Shown here: piece after piece, positions 56,452 through 64,000 of the stretch
How the letters are laid out: every line of letters begins with the position of its first letter
How positions within the stretch are numbered: position 1 is the first letter of the stretch
DNA from: Erinaceus europaeus
Lineage: Eukaryota > Chordata > Mammalia > Eulipotyphla > Erinaceidae
NCBI RefSeq assembly: GCF_950295315.1
Contig: NC_080170.1
Location: 99,242,632 to 99,306,631, forward strand
Length of the DNA: 64,000 nt
Reading direction: 5' to 3'
Translations under genes and position numbers: made by a program
The notes under the pieces: generated by a model
Databases searched by the model: none
Told to the model about the DNA's origin: nothing
What the model saw: the letters and a program-made list of their open reading frames with translations, nothing else

Positions 56452-56578
56452 GTGGGCAGAGGAGATAGCATAATGGCCATGCACAAGGACTTTCATGCCT
56501 AAGGCGCCAAGGTCACAGGTTCGATCTTCAGCACCACCATAAACCAGAACTGATTAGTGCTCTGGAAAAAGGGAGGAA
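56452..56578 (+). mobile_element. SINE family D, other half of inverted pair
   Basis: GTGGGCAGAGGAGATAGCAT head, ACAGGTTCGATCTTCAGCAC B box region, AAACCAGAACTGATTAGTGC, A-rich tail. Confidence 0.9.
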
Positions 56579-56989
56579 AAAGGCTTTTATTTTGGTCTGT
56601 CCAATATTTTCCTCTCCTCAGATCTCGGTAACTCTCTTATCACCTGAGCTTCCCCACTAGCAACTCTTTTCAGATAGATACAGAGAGAGGTGGGGGTTGT
56701 CTAGAAGGAGAGGTAAAGAGAACATAGAGTGTATACTACACCAGTGCAGTGTGGGATGAACTAAGTAGGTTCCCTCCAATGTGAGCAATCTTGCCATCCA
56801 CGTTTTTTTTATACTTAAAAAGGGAAAGGTATTATTTGAAGAATGGAAAAATTTGTACAAATTTCATGTAACCTAAGTGCAGATTGTTTGCTACTGACAT
56901 AAGCTTTTACATTTACTCAAGAGCAGAACAACTTTCAGAACTGCAAGTTTCAAGTTTATATATGACATAGAGAAATAAAAAAGAAAGGG
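56579..56989. other. Unique sequence, no gene seen
   Basis: No recognised features. Confidence 0.45.
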
Positions 56990-57130
56990 TAGAAGAGAGA
57001 GACATAGAGACGGAGACAGAGACAGAGAGAGAGAGACAACACCATAATGGAAAATGTGACACCAGATATCAAGCCTGGGTCCTCAAGCTTGAGAATCACT
57101 TACTTTATCCACTGTGGCACCTTCTTTGTC
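56990..57130 (-). mobile_element. SINE family C, antisense, with GA-rich tail side
   Basis: (GA)n-rich 57000-57040, 'atcaagcctgggtcctcaagcttgagaatcacttactttatccactgtggcacc' is antisense to the C head and B box. Confidence 0.7.
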
Positions 57131-57840
57131 ATAGTTTTTTAATAAACCATTTCTAATACATCTTCACTTAATATTTTTATATCCAGATATATTTAAATGT
57201 AAGAATATCATTGTATCCAATATTTAGTAGAGAAATATGCTACACAGTTCAGTAGCCTTGGAACAGTGACACACACACACACACACACACACACATACCA
57301 TATAACCTAGCTGTACTGATGCTGTTAAGTACACAACAGTAATACAACAAAATTGTCTAGCAGCAAATTCTTTAGAAAGTATCTTTAAGTTACCCATGAC
57401 TGTACATATATTTTACACAGTAAGAATACTCCAAATGTTTTTATTGAATGTATAGAACTTTAAAGACATAAATGTTAAAGGTATAAATTTTAATATATTA
57501 TATAGAACTTTAAATGTATAAAAATTAAGTTCTATGGATTTTTGTAAGTATATTAGGAAATAACTCTTTAAATTAGAAGTCAAACATATAACTTCAGTCA
57601 GCATAACATAGACTGGGACCAAGAAAGATAAACAGTTTAACTTTTGAACACTTTTATTATTTAAATTCTTAAAGAATATTATAGGTCTATGCAATTGTAA
57701 TAATTTTATATATGAATCTGGCAGCTAAAATAAATCCAACTGATTTATTGAAAGTAATAAATATCTCAGAATTTTTTTGTTTTTTTTCTTTCTCTCTCTC
57801 TTGCTTTCTTTCTTTCTTTTTTTCTTTTTTATTTTAATTT
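57131..57840. other. AT-rich unique sequence, (CA)n at 57271-57294
   Basis: Three near-repeats of 'tatagaacttta(a)' at 57450-57520. No gene: the 93-codon minus frame is AT-rich and without motifs. Confidence 0.5.
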
Positions 57841-57958
57841 ATTTAACCAGAGCACTGCTCAGCTCTGGCTTATGGTGGTACAGGGGATTGAACCTGGGAC
57901 TCTGGAGGCTTAGGCATGAAAGTCTCTTTGCTTAACCATTATGCTATCTATCTCAGCC
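57841..57958 (-). mobile_element. SINE family D
   Basis: ACCAGAGCACTGCTCAGCTC, GGGGATTGAACCTGGGACTC, GCTTAACCATTATGCTATCT. Confidence 0.93.
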
Positions 57959-58789
57959 TAGTAAATTTTTTTTTTAAGTTTTCTAAGTACCTTTAGTCAA
58001 TAGATTCATTATTTGGTGACGTCAACTATTATTCTTCCTAAAAGAAACTAATACATGATATCCAAACAATAAGTTTTAAATCTATGAAGATCACATATGT
58101 GCATTTTACTGTAACATATTTATTATTATATTGTACTTATTTTTGTCAACAATAAGAGAAAAGGGGGACTGTATACATTTGCCAACATATAGTTTGTAAT
58201 CAAGGTCAAAGTATGTCTTTGAAATTTCAGCTCAACATTTCAATGATCTGTTAATATCAGAGAAAGATAAAGCATCCAATTCCTAGAACAAAACTGACAT
58301 TCTATCAGAAGCTTATCATATTGAAAAGAGTCATCATTAAACTTTGAATTACTAATGGGCAGAGATGACCAAATCCAATCTATTGCTGTAAGATTTATTT
58401 TAGGAGATTGGATTTTTTTCAATAAGTGATTCTCTGAATGCTAGCATGTTAGTGATAGAAAATTTGTAAGTTTCAAAAACTATCATTAAAAAAGATAAAG
58501 CAAGGAAGAGATTGTGCCTATATCTACATGCAAACTAACTTGAATGCATTGAGTGAATTGCTCTTGTATTACTGTAACTTTGCTAGTCAAAATTTGCACA
58601 GATAAGAATCAAGCTTTCTCTTTTTATGTGCTCTCTTGATGAAAGTATAATTTTCACTAATTTTGATTTTAAAAAGAGCATTTTTCTATATAAGTAAATA
58701 TTCTATTATCTCTAACAACAAATTATATTTACATATTTATTCAATAAATAGGTATTATAATTTATCATATATAAACAAAATTGACTCTT
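57959..58789. other. AT-rich unique sequence, no gene seen
   Basis: No recognised features. Confidence 0.5.
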
Positions 58790-59164
58790 TAAAAATTTTA
58801 TTAGGGGGTTAATGATTTACAGTGTCGTCATTGACACATGAGTACAATTTCTCATCACCCTGTAAAAGTTCTCTGCAGAATACTCTCATCCACAACCTAT
58901 GTCTATTTACATCATTATGCACCAAGACCCCAAGGGTATCTTAAGTCCCCTCTGTCCCCTTCTTTCCCAGAGTCCTTTGCTTTTAGGCAGTACACCATGT
59001 CTAGTTCATGCTTTATTTTGTGTTCTCCTCTCCTGTCCCTGCTTCTTAAATCCTACCTACAAATGAAGTCATTATTTGCCCTTCTCTTTTTTTGGCTTAT
59101 ATCACTTAACATGATGTCTTCAAGTTCATTCTACGATGACACAAAGGAGATGACTTCATCATTT

Positions 59165-60005
59165 CTTTTATTTTTATTCATAAAAAGGAAATACTGACAA
59201 AACCATAGGATAAGAGGGGTACAACTTCACACAGTTCCACACCACCAGAACTCCATATCCCCACCTCTCCCCTGATTGTTTCCTATTCTTTATCACTCTG
59301 GGAGTATGGACTCAGGATCATTATGAAGTACAGAAGGTGGAAGGTCTGGCTTCTGTAATTGCTTCCCTGCTGAACATGGGCATTGACAGGTCGATCCATA
59401 TTCCCAGCCTATCTCTTTTTCCCTAGTGTGGCAGGGCTCTGGGGAAATGCGGCTGTGTTGTAGAGCCAGATGTTGTAGTGCGCAGGCCGCAGAGAAGAGA
59501 GAGAGAGGTTCCGGAGCGAAGAGGAAACACAAATCTTTATTCGCGCTGGCACCTCAGAGTTGGGTGTTAGAGAAGCAGGTTGGGCCACGTGGAGGTAGAG
59601 AAAATGGCCGCCTCACACAGTAACCTTTCCTGAGTCTGAACACCAGAGTGGAGCGCAGGCAAGAGAGTGAGGTGCGGAAAACGAAGGGTTTTTATAGGAG
59701 TAGCTTTCGTGAGAATGGGAAGGGGGAGGAGTAACCATAGCACTCCAGGATAGGATGATAACTCTCGTGAGAATGGGAGGGGGGAGGAGTAACCAGAGCA
59801 CTCCAGATATCGCGGGGATATAGACAATGTCCTGAGGGCACAACATGGCTGAACAGGCACTCAGAGAATGTCCCAACTCTCGCAGGAACTGGCAGTAGCC
59901 TGAGGGGACAACATGGCAGATGTGACTGCATTGGCACAATTTCCCAGCATGGCTGCAGGATACATTGGTGGGATTGTCTGCCCAGGGAAGTCTGGTTGGC
60001 ATCCA
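59165..60005 (-). mobile_element. L1 3' UTR nested in old L1, itself hosting an LTR
   Basis: 3407-type module; breaks at GGGGAAATG / GCAGGATACATTGGTGGG around the LTR. TSD GACTTCATCATTT / GACTTCCTCATTT (59152-59164, 60006-60018). Confidence 0.9.
59456..59949 (-). mobile_element. Solo LTR of an endogenous retrovirus (~494 bp), ERV2/K-like by TSD length
   Basis: Plus strand reads TGTTGTAGAGCC ... TTTCCCAGCA. Flanked by 6-bp CGGCTG / TGGCTG (59450-59455, 59950-59955; the difference is a CpG decay). On the minus strand: U3 at the right, TATAAAAA at 59689-59696, AATAAA at 59536-59541, then CpG-rich R-U5 to TACAACA. U3 carries two direct duplications: period 58 (59705-59752 and 59763-59810) and period 68 (59831-59849 and 59899-59917). 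No internal genes; the provirus has recombined out. Orientation is from the TATA and polyadenylation signals. Confidence 0.85.
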
Positions 60006-60290
60006 GACTTCCTCATTTTTAATAGCTGGCTTATTATTTTGTCATGTATATATGTATATCATGTTTTTTAGCCACTCATTTATCCTTGAATATTTTGTGT
60101 TTGTCCAAGTTTCAGCTATTACAACTTGTGCTATGAAGAACATAGGTGTACATAGATCTATCTCTTCTGTTACATGTTTTTGTTTCCTTTGGGTAAATCT
60201 CAAAGGTAAGAGGGGTCAGAGTGTTGTTGTGTCAGAGGGCTGGTCTTTATTTATCTCAAGACTGTTTCCTAGAAAGCGTTGTACCAATTA

Positions 60291-61212
60291 CAAATTTAAC
60301 TCTTACAGTTTTATTTAGTGTTTTAGATGGGAAAGAATAAAAGTACAGAACAACCAATTTTATGTTTAATTTTGTATACCTACTATAGTATAAATAACAG
60401 AAGTCAAGAATGTGTTTTGGTAGGGTACAATGCAAGTACTCACTGAGAAACTGACTAAACCAAAATGAGTAATCCAAAGGGTGTTGTTTAATTGTATTTT
60501 ATTAATAGCTATTATTTCCAAGAACATAGGTATAGTGTAATGTTTATGTCAGTTTCAAAATGCATATTGTAATTAGGTTTATTTTATTTTTTTTAATTTT
60601 CTTGAATCAGAGATTCAAACTATATGACTGACAGCCTTTTGGTAGTAATTTTTCATAAAAATAAGCCTCAAACACAAACACATCTCAGGTACACATTTAT
60701 TCTGCTTTTTACCATACATACTGACACATACACACAGAGAGAGCATAAGATTGTCCAAGGAGTACCACATACAAATGCACACATAACAGTTCAGTGCCAT
60801 AGACACTAAGTGGTATGAGATGAACAGCAGTCACATGGAGAAAGGATTAGCCAGGAGAGTGACAGTGATACTGTTTCTCAGAGTCACAGACTATGGAATA
60901 TGGTGATCAAGAAGTCTAAACTGTTGTATTAGTGGTTAACTGGAGAACTTCTTTTAGTGCTATGTGTTTATGCTTTAATTTTGTAGGTTTGCTTTTATTT
61001 TGTGTGTTCATTTTATGTTACATTTTCAGAGTGCTTCATTGCATTTATGGCTATGCCACTCTGAATGTCCCAGATCTCTTCAGAGCACTTTATTATTTTC
61101 CCAAAATTGTCACTCACATTTTTGCCAAACTGGCTATCCTTTCATTTAAATTTTCTTTTATCTGCCATCCTCATTTTCTCAGAACTTCATATCTAGAACA
61201 GTTAGAAAAAAA
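60291..61212. other. Unique sequence, no gene seen
   Basis: No recognised repeats. The 104-codon plus frame (60932-61246) runs into the next SINE and has no motifs beyond hydrophobic stretches. Confidence 0.45.
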
Positions 61213-61450
61213 TTGGAGAGGGGTGGGTGGTGGCTTACCTACTTGAGCGCACCTGTTACAATGCACAAGGACCCAGGTTTAAGCCCCAGTTCCCACCTGT
61301 AAGGGGAAGCATTATGAGTGGGGCAGCAGTGCTGCAGGTGTCTTTCTGTCTCTCTTCTCTATATTCCCCTTCCCTTTTAATTTCTGATAATCTCTCTCCA
61401 ATAAATAAATAACTAACTACAATTTTTTTATTTCTCAAAGAAAAGATTCT
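61213..61450 (+). mobile_element. SINE family B
   Basis: GAGAGGGGTGGGTGGTGGCT head, B box GGTTTAAGCCCC, CCCACCTGTAAGGGGAAGC, CTCTCCAATAAATAAATAAC tail. A TTGGAGA match lies on both sides (61213-61219 and 61460-61466). Confidence 0.9.
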
Positions 61451-62149
61451 TTAAAAAGTTGGAGAATAGAGTATGTCCTATTTTCACCCCACCCCAGGTC
61501 TCAAAGTTTATGCAAAGCAGCTAAGAGAGAGATTAACTGTGATTTCTTTCTTTTTCTTATTAATAAAAATGTGTGATACCTAAAGTCTCCCTCTGCTTAG
61601 TGGTTAGACAACAAAAGAACTCCACTATTAATAAAAATGTCATGGATATTGAGATAGAGCTATTGCTCTCATCCATAGTTGCTGTATTTCTTTACTTGCT
61701 TTTCACTCTGCTGATTGTCTCACTGAAATAAGCAATATACATTCATTCGTGATGCATTATCTTGTTTTAAATATTTCATATTTAGCCATGTCAAATGAAA
61801 CTGTGAGAATCATAACAAGGCAATTGGTTTGAGGCCTTCAAACTGAAGTGACTACAGTGGGGTAGGGATAAGGAACTTTACAATTGTATATCACATTTTA
61901 GAATAGATTGTCATTCTGCACCATCTTACGTCATGACCTCTTTATTTCCTTATGGTATTTCATACTGGCAACAATGAATAGTATAAGACTATTTTGTATA
62001 CCGTCCTAAAATACTCCATTCTTCATCAGAGAAGGAAATTGCTTAGACTAGAGGGCAGAACTCAAAAATTGTATCAATAAGACCCTCTATAGGAAATAAG
62101 TGGAAAGTGTTAATAATTCAGATACCTCTTTTAAAAAAATTAAAAGTCA
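61451..62149. other. Unique sequence, no gene seen
   Basis: No recognised features. Confidence 0.45.
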
Positions 62150-62275
62150 TTTACTTTCTTAAGAGAGACTGAGACAGACCAAAACACTGCTCAGTGGTGG
62201 GTTCAGGATTGAAAAGTTATATAAGGATACTTTATTTCCATTTTACTATCTCTCTGGTCCTGATACTTTTGATCA
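62150..62275 (-). mobile_element. SINE family D, decayed
   Basis: GAGACTGAGACAGACCAAAA, ACACTGCTCAGTGGTGGGTT, 'attttactatctctctggtcc' (head side). Confidence 0.65.
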
Positions 62276-62364
62276 TTTTATAGTGAAGAAAAACAGTTTT
62301 TGTAAAGACATGCTGTGTAAATTTTAAACATCAGGTACTGTTCATTTTTTATATAAATGTTCAT

Positions 62365-63260
62365 TTTATTAGGAATTTGATAATGAGTTACAATATTGTA
62401 AGATAATAGGTGTATAATTCCACGCAGCTCCCTCCATCAGAGTTCTGTGTCCCATTCTTTCCATTGGAAACTTCCCTATTCTTTAGCTATCTAGAAATAT
62501 GGACAAAAATTCTTCTTGGGGTATAGAAAGTTACAATTCTGACTTCTATAATTGCTTCTTCACTGGACATGGGTGTTGACAGGTCTATCCATACCCCCAG
62601 CCTGTTTCTATCTTTCCCTAGTAGGGTAGGGTTTTGGAGAGGAGAGGTTCTGGGTGAGATTTTCTGCCCAAGGATGTCAAGATGGAATCATAGTAGCATC
62701 TGCAACTTGGCAGCTGAAAGGTGGTAATATATAAGGCTGAACAAATTGTTTAATAAATTACAAAAGTAGGAATAGAATAGATGAAATTAGGGTTCTTCAT
62801 GTGGGAAGAAGCTAGGAAGTCTATCTTAGGTATATCCCAAGGGGCCTATAACTTTTTTAATTTTAGTGCCTTAGCTAACACAAAGGTAGACTAAAAGTAT
62901 TGTCTAGGAAGATGGTGTCAAAATTGAGAATAGGTGCTAGAAAACTGGATTAGGGCAGAGAGTAGCTCCATAACATGAAATTATCTAAGTACAATTAGTT
63001 GTTTACCCCATCAATCTGACCTAGAGCTCATATCTATTCATATTTAGCACGGGAGCATATGAAGCCTCTGCATCCATACTAGTCTGAGCTCATGATTCAT
63101 GGTTACAGTTGGGAACATTCTAGGCTTCATTAATTTCAGCACCAGTGTCAGATTAGGCTGACCAAACCTCCCTTTGGAGAGGGGAACAGTCCCTGCCATT
63201 GCTGCTCTATAGTGAGAGCAAGGTCCTGGAGAAGATTACAAGAGGGCTTATTATGATGTT
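62365..63260 (-). mobile_element. Old L1 3' UTR (~0.9 kb)
   Basis: Diverged 3407-type module: TGTATAATTCCACGCAGCTC, 'gttacaattctgacttctataattgcttc', GAGAGTAGCTCCATAACATG, GGAGCATATGAAGCCTCTGC. Confidence 0.8.
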
Positions 63261-63780
63261 TATGATGTAAGCTCATGTTCCCAAGGTTTTCTGAAATAAA
63301 AGGTCTCATACAATTATTCAAAAATAGTTGATGATTTTGGCCCCTTCAACTTCCATGACTACCTGAATAGGTTTGTATTGGCATGTCTTTATAATTCCTA
63401 AATTCAAATGTAAGAACTCTCCCTTAGGTAGTAAGTTATATTATGGGAAATTTACTTGTAATATTTCTTGATCATCTTGTATTTTCAGTATTTGTGTAGA
63501 AAGTGAATATTTCCTTAGTATAAAATATCAAATGTGATTCAATAATGGTAGATAAGACAGTATTTGAAAATTTAAAGATTTTTTCAAACACTACTGCATT
63601 TGAGGATATCAAATTGAGTTTACTACAAGGCTATAAAGAATTCAGAATATAAATTGCCATTATTGAAAAGGAAAAATTGAGAACGATCAGTAGAAAGATA
63701 AAATAGCATTTGGTGAAATTCAGAATTTGTTTAAAATTTAAAAGTTATTGAAGATCAAAAGTTGTTTCCAGTAAATGGAC
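63261..63780. other. AT-rich unique sequence, no gene seen
   Basis: No recognised features. Confidence 0.45.
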
Positions 63781-63888
63781 TATACCTAACATTCATTCAT
63801 TCATTCATTAGACAGAGACAGAGAAGGCAGAGAAGCAGAAAGGCAGAGAGAGTGGAATACATCATGAAAATAAAACTTTTTTTTTTTT

Positions 63889-64000
63889 TAACCAGATCAC
63901 TGCTCAGCTTTGGCTTATGGTGGTGTGGGGGATTGAACCTTGAACTCTGCAGCCTCAGGCATGAGAGTCTCTTTGCATAACCATTATGCTATCTACCCCC
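63889..64000 (-). mobile_element. SINE family D, cut by window edge
   Basis: AACCAGATCACTGCTCAGCT, GGGGATTGAACCTTGAACTC, GCATAACCATTATGCTATCT. Preceded by T12 (tail) and a GACAGAGA-rich stretch (63810-63851). Confidence 0.93.

Larger units (their letters stand above)
58790..60290 (-). mobile_element. Old L1 (3' UTR and ORF2 end) hosting a nested L1 and LTR
   Basis: 58797-59164: TTATTAGGGGGTTAATGATT, CCCAGAGTCCTTTGCTTTTA, TGGCTTATATCACTTAACAT. 60019-60290 resumes with 'ttagccactcatttatccttg', GTGCTATGAAGAACATAGGTG, AAGACTGTTTCCTAGAAAGC, i.e. ORF2 C-terminus antisense. Confidence 0.8.

Noticed and set aside
59426..60002. Several overlapping 65-129 codon frames and CpG-rich sequence suggesting a CpG-island gene
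   Set aside because: All fall in the minus-strand LTR; the duplicated peptides reflect the U3 repeats.
58790..60290. TSD for the outermost L1
   Set aside because: Only short A/T-rich matches (such as ACTCTT) near both ends; not better than chance.
60932..61246. 104-codon plus frame with hydrophobic runs
   Set aside because: AT-rich chance frame running into a B SINE; no motif or start context.

Overview
This 64 kb window looks like gene-poor, AT-rich mammalian DNA, and I find no intact host protein-coding gene in it. Open reading frames longer than 60 codons are either pieces of LINE-1 (L1), translated SINE or microsatellite sequence, or chance frames. The repeat set points to a hedgehog (Erinaceidae). 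There are dozens of tRNA-derived SINEs of the insectivore/hedgehog type, a recurrent L1 3' UTR module, and two pieces of an element whose C-terminal protein and (GAA)n tail fit Vingi. Vingi is a non-LTR retrotransposon clade that, from memory of the literature, is known among mammals essentially from hedgehogs. The species call is inference.

SINE families as named here. A: tRNA-like head with a B box like GGTTCGAACCC, a pyrimidine stretch, then an AAC/AAT-rich part ending in GGGAATAAATAAATA. A2: the same plus a 3' module (CCTCCAGGAGCAGTGGATTC ... CCCTGGAGGC) and poly(A). B: head reading GGTGGTGGCGCACCTG, tail CTATCCAATAAATAAA. C: head AGGTGGCGCAGTGGATAAAG, tail ATGAATAAATAAA. D: head GATAGCATAATGGTTATGCA, end GCTGAGCAGTGCTCTGG plus poly(A). 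Elements are on both strands; where I could find target-site duplications (TSDs) they are given.

Layout. 1-5.6 kb: L1 3' UTR pieces, a two-SINE composite bounded by one TSD, and a young D SINE. 5.6-9.0 kb: an old minus-strand L1 carrying a nested L1 tail and an A SINE. 10.4-14.6 kb: the best L1, a 5'-truncated minus-strand ORF2 plus long 3' UTR with a 16-bp TSD and a nested SINE. 14.8-16 kb: a 5'-inverted L1. 16-22 kb: mostly unique sequence and scattered SINEs. 22.8-27 kb: an L1 5' UTR fragment against older rearranged L1. 27.5 kb: a long C/T tract. 28-36 kb: SINE clusters and unique sequence. 36.5-37.1 kb: Vingi C-terminal coding end joined to an A SINE. 37-46 kb: L1 and SINE remnants. 46.9 kb: a solo LTR. 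47.8 kb: a 3'-truncated 5S rRNA retropseudogene. 48.9-51.2 kb: L1 3' UTRs and a SINE dimer. 53.9-54.4 kb: a short internally deleted Vingi derivative interrupted by an L1 tail. 58.8-60.3 kb: a three-deep nest (L1 > L1 > solo LTR). 61-64 kb: SINEs, an old L1 tail and a D SINE cut by the window edge.

The elements do not form a pathway. The record is of L1 activity (5' truncation, 5' inversion, SINE and 5S mobilisation) overlaid by Vingi and endogenous retrovirus insertions. The observations most worth checking are the two Vingi loci, the SINE-unique-SINE composite, the 5S retropseudogene and the two solo LTRs. Boundaries without a TSD are approximate, usually within about 10-20 bases, because all matching was done by eye.
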